64,000 nucleotides of DNA from Magicicada septendecula (taxonomy: Eukaryota; Arthropoda; Insecta; Hemiptera; Cicadidae): positions 145,473,574-145,537,573 of the forward strand of contig CM068369.1 of the NCBI GenBank assembly GCA_034769895.1, in the 5' to 3' direction. Both the position numbers and the translations under genes were made by a program. The notes below the pieces were generated by a model. The model had not been told where the DNA came from, searched no databases, and was given only the letters and a program-made list of their open reading frames with translations. Positions 35,450 through 44,948 of the stretch are shown piece by piece. Numbering within the stretch: the first letter of the stretch is position 1; each line of letters begins with the position of its first letter.

Positions 35450-35686
35450 CAGCCGGCGCGGGCCTAACACACTCCCTCTACCTTCCCCTTCAACCAGGCA
35501 CCTCGCCGCCCCTACTTCCCCCGCCACGGCTAATCGAGCTTTATCTCTCCGCTTTGTTCTAAAAATTGACACTTCGCATACGTTCGTCAGTTCGCTCAGT
35601 CCTCAGTTAGCCTCTTGATGCTGTTTGACAAGTACTGAACTGTTTAATTTTTGCGCTCTACTCTGCTCTACTTTTATTATTGACAG
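35450..35686 (+). other. Candidate 5' untranslated exon of the hAT transposase
   Basis: A GC-richer segment upstream of a good donor site, TTGACAG/GTAATG, at 35686/35687. A matching acceptor lies 36 bp before the start codon. A transcription start was not identified. Confidence 0.4.
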
Positions 35687-36278
35687 GTAATGATGTTAAG
35701 CAAAAATATATTTAAACAGTTAATGCTGTTTGTTTACAACGATAGCTGTCTTTTGCGTTAGATTGTTTTTCATTGCAGTATTCAAGAGATAAGAATACTG
35801 TGAGGCAGGTTACACACTGAAGTGGCCATTGGCTCGTTTTTGTTTATATTTTGTTTCTTTTTTTGTTTATATTTTGTTTCTTTTTTTGTCATGCATGCAT
35901 GATTTGACCCTTGTGGTTTCCATGCTTTTTATTAAATAAATAAATTATCTTTCTAGTATTGTTTTTGTTTACATTTGGCATAAAAATTGAACGAGTGCTC
36001 GCAAATAAATTTGAATTTTGTGACAAAAGAAATTTAGATCGTAGCTACATATTATCACGGAATCGATTTTGTTACAAACAAAAAAATTACAGCAAATTTT
36101 TACATAAAGGTTAAAACAGCATTGGCCACCATCGTCAATTTAAACATATTCTATAGATAGTGGGATATGTACAACAGAAAGCTGAAAAGATATTAATATT
36201 TATATGTATGCTTATGCTTAGGTTCGAAAAAACATTAAATCTTGTTATTATTATTTTATCCGTCGTGTTTTGTTTTAG
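35687..36278 (+). other. Candidate 5'-UTR intron of the hAT transposase gene
   Basis: Starts GTAATG and ends TTTTGTTTTAG after a T-rich tract (TATTTTATCCGTCGTGTTT). Splicing would place the ATG at 36314 shortly after the exon boundary. Contains a 26-bp tandem duplication (GTTTATATTTTGTTTCTTTT twice at about 35837-35888). Inferred from splice signals only. Confidence 0.4.
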
Positions 36279-36313
36279 GTTCACACACTCTTATGAAAAA
36301 ATAATAATTTAAG

Positions 36314-39019
36314 ATGGCATCAAGCTATAAACATAAATCTGGAGCTTTGAAAAGAAAGCTTCAGAAAGAAAAATTAGAACATTCCGCTAAAGGTCGCCAG
36401 GATATTAAGAAATTTTTCAAGAGGAATGAACAAGAAGAATTGCAAGAATTTCAACCGGGTTTTATGGCAGAACCTACATCAGCCCCTCAGACTAAACCTT
36501 CTTCAAACCAAGATGCTTCTACTCCTACTGTAGGCCTATCTCAAGGAGGTAATGACAAATGTGCTGGTGCTGATCCAAATCTTAGTAAGGATACTGATGA
36601 TGGCAGTAAAACCCCAGCCACTCAGACTCACCCTTCTTCAATCCAAGATGGTTCTACTCCTACTGTAGGCCTATGTCAAGCTAGTAATGACAAATGTGCT
36701 GGTGCTGATCCAAGTCTTAGTAAGGATACTGTTGATGACAATAAAACATGTAATTTTGACGATCCTAGTCCTAGTACGTGGCCACCGGTGATGAGTGATA
36801 AACTACGGCAGGAAATAATATCGTGCTACGGTGGTTTTTCAGCTTTTCAGGCCAGTTCAAAATCCTTTCCAGCTGACCCGTCAGGAAAACATTTCCCTGA
36901 AACATTGTTGTACATGAAAACAGAAAACAGAGCATGTAAACCAATTTTACGTGATTGGTTAATGTGGAGTGAAACGAAAAACAGCATTCATTGTTTGCCT
37001 TGTAGCATATTCTATTCAAACCAAAACAAAAGTAAACTTGCAAAAGAAGGGTTTTCCCCGGAAAAACAACCATACAAACGACTATACAAAATATTGTCAA
37101 AGCACGAAAGAAGCTCTGACCACAGAAAACACTACCTAGAATGGAAAAGTCTTCAGATATCATTGAAAGGACATGGAGTCGACAGTAATCTGCAACAGAT
37201 TATTAACTGTGAAGCAACAAGATGGAAAGCTATACTTCAACGAATTCTGGACACTACATTATTCTTAACAAGTAGAGGTTTAGCTTTCCAAGGTGAAAAT
37301 ACCCAGATCGGCGATGTTCACAATGGAAACTTTTTAGGAGTGTTAGAGTTACTAGGGAAATACGACGAAGTAATTCGTGAACATTTAGCCAAGATTAAAG
37401 AAAATCAATTGAATAAAAAAAGTATGATAGGTCAAGCTCACTATCTCTCATGGTACTCGCAGAATGAATTTATTTCTCTCTGTGGCAAAAAACTATTGAA
37501 AACTATTCTGCACCAACGAGAAGAGTCTGTCTTCTATGGGATTATTGTTGATGCCACTCCTGACATTTCCCATCAGGAGCAGAATGTACTAATTCTACGG
37601 TACGTTTTTCAAAATGAAGAAAAAAATACATTTGAAGTATGTGAAAGATTCATTGAATTCATGAATTTTAATGGGAAAACAGGTGAGGTAATAACTGACG
37701 AATTACTGTCTACTTTAGACAATATTGGAGTCCCACTTCCCGACTGCCGAGCTCAAGGATATGACAATGGCTCTAACATGCGTGGACACACTAAAGGTGT
37801 ACAATCAAGAATACTTGAAAAAAATCCGTCTGCTATTTTTTCTCCCTGTGGAGCACACTCCCTCAACAGAGTTGGTGTAAATGCTGCAAAACTGAACCAT
37901 GACGTATTGACATTTTTCGGTAACATTGATAGTTTCTATTCTTTGTTCTCCAGTAGCCCTGGCCGTTGGGAATTATTGAAGCAACACGTTCCTTTGTCTT
38001 TGCAAAGCCTTTCCGAGACTCGTTGGAGTGAAAGAATTCAAGCTGTACGACCGATCGTCAAACATTATCCTTCGATTCTCAGGGTTTTGGACCTGCTTCT
38101 GGAAGAAAATGATTTGCCTGCATTGACACCAGCAGCTAGAAACATTGCTTTGGCGTTGAAGAGGTACTTTGGGTCTTTTAAAGGCCTCTTGACATCATCG
38201 TTTTGGCACAAGATCTTAGCCTCCATTGATCAAAGAAATGAGATCATACAAAGGAAAGGAATTTCCTTAAACACTGAAACTCAACTTATTAAAGACTTGT
38301 TGTCTGAATTGCAGGCTCTAAGGGATTCATGGGAAACCATCCTCAACGAAGCAAAACACGTCGCCGAAGCAGTTGGTATTATACCTGAATGTGAATTCCC
38401 TCTCAAAAGAAAATCCAGTGTTCCAGAAAGCACGCCAGAGCAACTTCAGCAACAAGCTTCACAGGATTTCAAATCGTCAGTTGTCTTCCCTGTTTTGGAT
38501 TTTATAATGGCTGATTTGAAAACCAGATTTGCTAGCTGTAAAGAAATTTGTGAACTTTTTGCTCCAGTTTTAGCATTCATGGATCTAGACAAGGAGGAGC
38601 TGAAGCTTAAATCTGCCAATCTGGTCGCATATTACCCTTCAGACTTTGCTGACTCAGAAGCTCTCTTTGAAGAAACTCTTCATATGAAGAATGTTTTTGT
38701 AACAGTGTTCCACTCGGAAAAGGACCCGTTAAAGCTTTTGAACTCTATAAATGAAAAAAACCTCCAGCCCATTTTCTTGAACTTTTGTACAGCTATTAAA
38801 CTTTTTTGTATTATTCCAGTGACAGTATCAACGGCTGAGAGGTCTTTCAGTAGATTGTCAAATTCTTTAAAAACTTGGCAAAGAAGCACAACTGGACAAA
38901 CCCGATTGAACCATCTCGCAATTTTGGCAATTGAAAATGAGTTAGCCAAAACTGTCGACTTCTCAGATGTTATAACTGAATTTAGTGAAAAGAAAGCTAG
39001 GAAAGTTATATTGAAATAA
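36314..39019 (+). CDS. hAT-family transposase, ZMYM1-like, intact (901 aa)
   Basis: Cuts and reinserts the surrounding element. N-terminus is basic (MASSYKHKSGALKRK). Residues about 57-145 hold two imperfect copies of a 44-residue acidic segment (TPTVGL.Q..NDKCAGADP). Residues 192-280 form a TTF-type zinc finger (C227, C230, H264, H270, H273). A DUF4371-like region follows (GENTQIGDVHNGNFL). The RNase H-like catalytic core shows D413 (IVDATPD), D484 (GYDNGSNMRG) and a C512/H515 pair (PCGAHSLNR). The helical insertion lies between, and the third acid is E842 (STAERSFSRL) in the C-terminal dimerisation block. There are no stops or frameshifts and the length is normal for the family. Start chosen as the first ATG after the candidate acceptor site; AAATAAAG overlaps the stop and AATAAA occurs at 39129. 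Confidence 0.93.
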   Translation: MASSYKHKSGALKRKLQKEKLEHSAKGRQDIKKFFKRNEQEELQEFQPGFMAEPTSAPQTKPSSNQDASTPTVGLSQGGNDKCAGADPNLSKDTDDGSKTPATQTHPSSIQDGSTPTVGLCQASNDKCAGADPSLSKDTVDDNKTCNFDDPSPSTWPPVMSDKLRQEIISCYGGFSAFQASSKSFPADPSGKHFPETLLYMKTENRACKPILRDWLMWSETKNSIHCLPCSIFYSNQNKSKLAKEGFSPEKQPYKRLYKILSKHERSSDHRKHYLEWKSLQISLKGHGVDSNLQQIINCEATRWKAILQRILDTTLFLTSRGLAFQGENTQIGDVHNGNFLGVLELLGKYDEVIREHLAKIKENQLNKKSMIGQAHYLSWYSQNEFISLCGKKLLKTILHQREESVFYGIIVDATPDISHQEQNVLILRYVFQNEEKNTFEVCERFIEFMNFNGKTGEVITDELLSTLDNIGVPLPDCRAQGYDNGSNMRGHTKGVQSRILEKNPSAIFSPCGAHSLNRVGVNAAKLNHDVLTFFGNIDSFYSLFSSSPGRWELLKQHVPLSLQSLSETRWSERIQAVRPIVKHYPSILRVLDLLLEENDLPALTPAARNIALALKRYFGSFKGLLTSSFWHKILASIDQRNEIIQRKGISLNTETQLIKDLLSELQALRDSWETILNEAKHVAEAVGIIPECEFPLKRKSSVPESTPEQLQQQASQDFKSSVVFPVLDFIMADLKTRFASCKEICELFAPVLAFMDLDKEELKLKSANLVAYYPSDFADSEALFEETLHMKNVFVTVFHSEKDPLKLLNSINEKNLQPIFLNFCTAIKLFCIIPVTVSTAERSFSRLSNSLKTWQRSTTGQTRLNHLAILAIENELAKTVDFSDVITEFSEKKARKVILK

Positions 39020-39337
39020 AGTATTTCAACTATCAGTGGCTCCTATCTTAGTAATGTTTTAGTTTTAACTGTTAATTTTAATTGCTTAGCTCCTATCTTT
39101 CCCATAATGTTAATCTTATTATTTTGTCAATAAAGTTTGGTTTTTAGATTGAAATGGTAGCCTTAATTATTCTTTCCATAAATGACCAGTTTAAATAAAA
39201 TTTGTGTAGTATTAAAATACAATAAAAAAAATTAATTTTTGAAATACAGCATACCATCCGAATACACGAAGGGGGGGGGGGCGAGCCTGATCCTGGTTGC
39301 AGGGCCCGCAATCGAATGTGGGGGCCATGGCTGAGGG

Positions 39338-39594
39338 TCCATGAGTGACTTCGGAGTGCTCCTTCTTTTCCGCGTGTTTGTTCTGTGAAACGTACACTGT
39401 AGATTCGCAGCTTTATTCTAAGCAACGCTCAATAGGAAATGTTGAAAATTTTTGTCCACGGTGTACCCTCATACACACTAAACCTGCTCTGATGTTTTAA
39501 TTACGGACATCATAATATTAAAACTTTGGAAACTTGAGCACTACTTAATGGAGATCAATCATTAACTTATACAAGCCATTAATTTTATGCATAT
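39338..39594. other. Unique flank right of the hAT
   Basis: No coding content recognised. It continues the sequence interrupted by the hAT at 35190. Confidence 0.4.
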
Positions 39595-39910
39595 TTTTTA
39601 TATATATGTGTACAACGTTATCGGCAACAAAGAAGTAGTTTTTGTTAAAATTCCTTCCCGGGATATTTGGCCGTAGTCCAATGTTTTCTACAAAACCAGA
39701 CGTTTTGGCAATGCCATCGACTTCCATCATCAGTGAAAATCGAGTGCGATAACGTGAGGTGGTATATGTTAGTGACTACAGTACTGTGGTTAAGGCTGAA
39801 GCAGTAAGTAGAAAGAAGTAGTTTCTATGGTAATATTTTATTTCGAAAATGATTTTAAATATAAATCTTAGAATATGGAAGTCATGTATGGTTCTCCATA
39901 CCGATATTTT
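39595..39910 (-). repeat. PLE-tail-like dispersed repeat, copy 2
   Basis: Matches 33985-34270 through GAAAATGATTTTAAATATAA and ATGGAAGTCATGTATGGTTC. The GAAA of the core motif reads AAAA here. Confidence 0.8.
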
Positions 39911-40104
39911 ATAAGTTTTATATGTGTACTACGTTATTGACAACAAAGAAGTAGTTTCTATGGAAACATTTCATTTCACTTTAACAAAATTCTATATTTT
40001 TCATTTTAATTTAAATCACGTATCAGTGAAAATATATCGTTCCTGGCAAGCAAGCATATCTCAATTATGTAATGTTTACTATTCCAAAGTTTTATTATTG
40101 TGAT

Positions 40105-40126
40105 GACCACAATAAAAAGACCGGCA

Positions 40127-40183
<57 letters not shown>

Positions 40184-40330
40184 TCACGTTATTTCTAGCC
40201 TCACTCATGTTTATTTTCCTATGTTTGGATGCTTTTTAAATGGAAAGTGCCGAAACCCACCCAACACAACGTGTGCAAGCCGAAAAGGTGGACATCGATT
40301 TGCTTCCTGTGGATCGCTGGGCAGTGTTGT
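40105..40330. repeat. Dispersed repeat copy with a long (AC)n tract
   Basis: The (AC)n run spans about 40130-40180. The rest parallels 34905-35110. Confidence 0.85.
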
Positions 40331-40334
40331 TGTA

Positions 40335-40964
40335 TTAAAGTAATTAATACAATCTGTGTACTTATTTCTATTACGATATGAGAATTATAAACTAATATGT
40401 GCATGTGTGTATGTATGAAAAATATATAAATATTTTTCTCCTTTGGAAAATTGTTTGCCCCTCCTTGAAAAAATATTTTGACCTCCCTGATGGCTAGTTA
40501 TTTACTAGCCTGTGTGGAATATAGCATTATGACATGCATCAGAATGGTGGGTGTTAAACAGGAGACACAAATGTATTAAGGAAGAAATGTTTTGCTGAGA
40601 AATTTATAATTATACGGGTGAACAGAATAGTCATTCAGGAAATCAGAAGACAAATGGAAAGAAAGAAATCAAGACTCGATTTTAAAAAAGAAATGACTAG
40701 TATAGTATTGACAGGAAAGACTTTGATAACACTATAGACATCCCTCAGCCCCTCGCAGCGAGAGTCCAATTTCATTACAGGAATCAGATTGCAGCTACCT
40801 TTAGCTAGCTCTTCGTTCAACCTACAGACATTTTATCCAAAAGTACAGTCCTTCCTCATGAAGGTTGAGGATAGTCTTAATCCACCTGACATGGTGGTAC
40901 CATTTTAGCTGATACGTAATTTCTTCAGAACTCAAGCATCCACTTATTTAATTAATATTTAAAT
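40335..40964. other. No feature recognised
   Basis: AT-rich DNA. The 61-codon minus ORF at 40635 has no recognisable content. Confidence 0.45.
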
Positions 40965-41390
40965 TTTGTTAAATATAAATTTTAGGACATGGAAGTCATG
41001 TATGGTTCTCCATACCAATTTTTACTTCCATGTTCCATAAGGAAATGGAAGTATGGTCATGGCAAAAAAAATCGTGTTCCAGAAAATGGCAGATTCTGAT
41101 TGTACTACCATCAAAACATGAAAAAAGTCATTTTTCGAAAAGTGTCTGTGTGTAGAATTTTTTTTTATGGCAAACAATAACAGACGCAAATTCAAACAGA
41201 ATCAAATAATTTTTTGCATACAGCCCTGAATTGTAGAGGACTATTGTTTTTGGTGGAGATTGGTTAAGGGAAAGGGGTAGTTTACCTGCAACGTTTTAAG
41301 TTTTAACAAGAGTAAAGTGCTTAATTTTGATAGATAAAGTATCCTGAAAGAAGGTCATAATAACCCACTGTAGAAAGGTAGATGAAATAT
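40965..41390. repeat. 160-bp repeat family copy, cut by an LTR element
   Basis: Has ATGGAAGTCATGTATGGTTC, the palindromic head (41027), one unit, and the tail CACTGTAGAAAGGTAGATGA(AATAT). It stops abruptly at 41390, where TGTGACAG begins. The intact version at about 34618-34660 continues with CTATAAATGA, showing the insertion point. Confidence 0.8.
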
Positions 41391-42405
41391 TGTGACAGTA
41401 CAAAAATGGGTATAATTATTTTAATTGTGCAATAATCTGATGGATGTAAAACTGAATAAAATATGACTTTCAAAATTGGAACGTGATGAATCAGCCAGGG
41501 TGACGTAGTCAATGCCGTCATAAAATAAACCTAACCATTTATGGGTACAAATTTTTATATTCTGATTGACGTCATGAGAATATCACAAGACGAACACGTG
41601 TTTTATAATACTGAGACACAATAGAACTTCTACAATATTCCAGAATCTTCGAGATGGTTCGATTGGTATGGAAGTTGTACCACGTGACTCGTCCTTTTAG
41701 TATACGTTCATCAGTCGCTATGGCACTTCGATCACAGATTCAAACCGTACAGTTGTGTTATCCCCAGGCCGCCGACAAAGTCGATTTAGGCCTTCAACAA
41801 GTGAAAAAATGTATTTTAAACAAATCTAAATAAATCTCTACAAGCGTCGACATAATGGAAAAAGTTAATTAACATTTTCGGGAGTGTGAGAGCAAAAAAG
41901 TTTTGAACGAGAAATGGTGCAACAAGTGGAGTAACATTTCCAGCTAAGTATATACAACTAGATCAACTAGCCAACGATTAATAGCTATTAATCCATTATC
42001 CAACTACCCAATTAAGATAAATGAGATCTCAAATCGAAAAGGCGGGTTTTTAAGAGAATGAATTGAGAGCATGCAAACGGAGTACTGGTTGGACTTCAAT
42101 TAGTTAAGTAGGTTTATTTGATACAATAATAATTATGTGTGTTCAGTGGTATGATTTGTTAATCACAGAGTAAATAGGGTAACACCCTTGGAGTTTCCAA
42201 AATGAAAATAAATAGTAATTTCTATTTCACAATGACCACGTGTTCAGTATAAATTATTGCACTGCGACCTAGTCTGTTTCCTTCGTTAGAATCTCGCCTA
42301 ACGAGCTTTCGAATCTTCTGAGACCAGGGGAACCAAGTGTTTAAATTAATCAAGCGTTTTTCAAGGGGAAGAGTGTCATGGTTTACATATTAACCTCAAA
42401 ATATG
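41391..42405 (+). repeat. 5' LTR of the non-autonomous element (right end uncertain)
   Basis: The first ~313 bp match 60428-60740. The right end is guessed from a PBS-like TGGCAATCCTGTAACAAG at 42407. A TATA-like GTATAAATTATTGCAC lies near 42247. Confidence 0.55.
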
Positions 42406-42739
42406 TTGGCAATCCTGTAACAAGATAATGAAGTATAAGGCAGGTGCGAGAATTAAATCGATAAGGTAGGTGATATTTTGGGCGGGTATATTTGAAAAAG
42501 TGTTAATAACTTTACAATTAGCAATGCTGCCAGGATGTTTATGTACATTTTACGTAAAATAGGCCTGAAATTTGACGACCAGAAATAGGCTTGGGAGCAG
42601 CGAAAAATTTTGAAATTTTTGGGCTAAAACGTCCAAAATAGCACGTGGTCTGAAAAAAGTTTTGTTTAGTACATGTAAACACTCAATTATTTGTCTCAAT
42701 ATTAAATTATAAACAGTAGTTAACAAATATAAGTAGAAT

Positions 42740-42948
42740 ATGGAGAATAATGAGGAGGAAGTCAGCTTGTCTGGCTCAACCATCATTAATGAACCAGAAA
42801 GTCAGTCAAATACTGTATTAAATCAAGAAAACAGTCTAGCCAAGTCAATAATAATAAGTAAAGTGGAAGCAGAATCTACTCCCGTGGCAACCAAAATAAA
42901 AGAAAAAGAATGGTCGATGACCAATATAATGAATTTTATGAGTAGACG
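42740..42948 (+). pseudogene. Gag-like ORF, 5' piece (interrupted)
   Basis: The first ATG after the leader opens MENNEEEVSLSG, an acidic, Ser/Asn-rich start, to NFMSRR. It then runs into the solo LTR. Reading across the GACG duplication, the frame continues exactly at 57724-58196. No similarity to a named family beyond the coiled-coil gag style of the neighbouring gypsy elements. Confidence 0.6.
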
Positions 42949-44305
42949 TGTGCCACGGTTTCAATGAAACCGGGCGTCTGTATAAAAAATATATAATTTA
43001 TTAATAATGGGGAATCGCAAATTATTATTCCATGAGGGCGGCAAGCATCGTGTACTGCATTACCGTTTCGTTGCTTCACTGTATGCCAGCGCGATCTGTT
43101 GGTGAATGCGACGCAACGTTTGCGCGATTTGGCTACGCAACGAATCTTGCTTCCGTTTGGGCAAGATTCTTGGTCAGTCAGTGGGCATCATCTGTTCTGT
43201 AAGCAGCCCGTCCTCTCCGGCAGATCGACTTGGTTAATTCCGTAATTTTTTCCTATTCTATCATGGCGAGTTAAACGCTCTCAGACCTCCAGTAAGTAGA
43301 TTAAGTATATATTATTCATTTTATTGTAAAAAGTTTAAATTTAAATTATAATTGCCGTGGATGTGAACAGATAAGTTTCATAAGCATGCCTCGTGTGTGT
43401 GTGAATCTAATGTATATTCCTTGTCGTATATTTTGAGTATTTAAACTCTGATACAGCCTTATTCATTGTAATTAGTATATAGTAATTGCCTATGTCCAAA
43501 AAGGGTGTAAAATTATGTAAATCTGAGGAACTTTGATGATTTGATTGTGAGTGCACGTGGCCGTTATAACTTGTAACCTGTCGAGGTGTGTTGAACTTGC
43601 ATACGCATGCAGGCGTAATTTATAGATTGAACCGTTTTAAATTGTTTTAAGGTCTTGTGTGAGAGTTATTGGTGAAATACAAAAGAGAAAATGTTAAACA
43701 TATTTATAATGAACATGGTTGAATTGATCCGGGGTGACAGGTGTTTGATTCTGTTTATACATGCTTTGGCAGTGATAGATGTGTGTTATGTCGGAAATAA
43801 GTGGTTTGCCAGCAAATTAATTTTTATTAATGCTCAGGGTTCCCGAGATAGACGAAGATCTGATCATACCATGGCGGAATTCCATCGTCCGTCATGAGCT
43901 GAACACACACGCAGACTCTCGTTCTCACCTGCCGGATGAGGACAATCTAAGCATGCCTCTGTAAAACACCACCAGCAAGACGTCTGACTCTCCCACAGGG
44001 CAAGGATCTTCTGGACAAAAATAAGGTGACATTTATCCGATTATTACATAAATTGGCCTCCATATAACAGCTGATATCGTGTGTTTGACATTCGTAAAAC
44101 CTCCAGTTCTACTTTATTAACAACTGCAGCATAAACTCATTTTAATTGTGCGGGTGCCCTGCTGGACATAGTTTTCATGTAATCAGACTTGAGAATGTAC
44201 TTAATCTCAATATCAATTGTAGGCCGTTCGCTGGCATGTGTCCCGCCCCCTCTGATTTTTTTAATACTATACTTTGTTTTGCTATCTAGTATCTATCATT
44301 ATCAC

Positions 44306-44308
<3 letters not shown>

Positions 44309-44341
<33 letters not shown>
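44309..44341. repeat. (TA)n microsatellite
   Basis: Uninterrupted TA dinucleotides inside the solo LTR. Confidence 0.95.
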
Positions 44342-44342
<1 letters not shown>

Positions 44343-44597
44343 CATTTGTTCATTTCATAATAGGGCTGGGTTTTTTTTTTTAATCTGCATGAGGCCGGGT
44401 TTCTTTCTTAAAGTCACAGAATCTGGGGTAGTCACCTGTTGGTGCAAACCCATGCAAGTTCCCTGACATGTTACTTTATGTCGGGTCGGACTCTTGTCCA
44501 GCTTTCTTCTACCCTGTCCGGCCTTGGGGGTTTGTCTAAATTTTGTTGTAATGGTTTATGAATTTTTTGGATGTTGTGTGGAACATGTTAGCGGGCG

Positions 44598-44900
44598 GGC
44601 CAATCCAGATTTTCTTTAAATTTATAAATGTACTTTTTGTAAAACTATACAGGCTGTACTGACGCTTTAATTTTGTAATTGTATTTTCTTATTATTATGG
44701 CCAATCCAGATTTTCTTTACATTTATAGATGTACTTTTTATGAAACTATACAGGCTATGCTGACACTTTAAATTTGTAATTGTATTTTCTTGCTATTATG
44801 GCCAGTCCAGATTGTTCTTTAAATTTATTAATGTACTTTTATAAATCTTTACAGGCATGTACAATTTCTAAATGGAGCTGTGATAAAAATATACAGGCTG
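44598..44900 (+). repeat. ~101-bp tandem repeat, three copies
   Basis: Copies start GGCCA(A/G)TCCAGAT at 44598, 44699 and 44800. Each continues with a T-rich block, ATGTACTTTT and ACAGGC. The third copy diverges after about 70 bp. Confidence 0.9.
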
Positions 44901-44948
44901 TCCATCAGGCTTTTAACTGTAATTTGTCTGTGATTCTGTGATTTATAT

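Larger units (their letters stand above)
35191..39329 (+). mobile_element. Complete hAT DNA transposon (4,139 bp)
   Basis: Ends are a perfect 14-bp inverted repeat: CATGGCCCCCACAT at 35191-35204 and ATGTGGGGGCCATG at 39316-39329. It is flanked by a perfect 8-bp duplication, GCTGAGGG, at 35183-35190 and 39330-39337, the hallmark length for hAT insertion. Inside is one intact transposase ORF on the plus strand. GC-rich subterminal DNA (35205-35270, 39275-39315) includes GCAGGGCCCG in direct orientation near both ends. The third base of the TIR (T) departs from the usual hAT CA(A/G)NG start. Everything required for mobility appears present. Confidence 0.9.
42949..44948 (+). repeat. Solo LTR, left part (split by Gypsy-B)
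   Basis: Starts TGTGCCACGG; the other end is ...GGTTACA at 57723, giving TGT...ACA termini. GACG flanks both outer ends (42945-42948 and 57724-57727). The two parts add up to 2,248 bp. It begins with a hairpin CGGTTTC-AAT-GAAACCG. A (TA)n tract lies at 44309-44341 and three ~101-bp tandem repeats at 44598-44900. There is no internal region, so it is a solo LTR of an unidentified element. Confidence 0.65.

Noticed and set aside
35231-39310. Alternative hAT ends at GCAGGGCCCG near 35230 and 39300
   Set aside because: These are direct, not inverted, and the CATGGCCCCCACAT ends come with a perfect 8-bp duplication.
41650-41670. Box B-like GGTTCGATTGG suggesting a tRNA or SINE (also near 60680)
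   Set aside because: No box A at a proper distance and no cloverleaf. It is inside the shared LTR.
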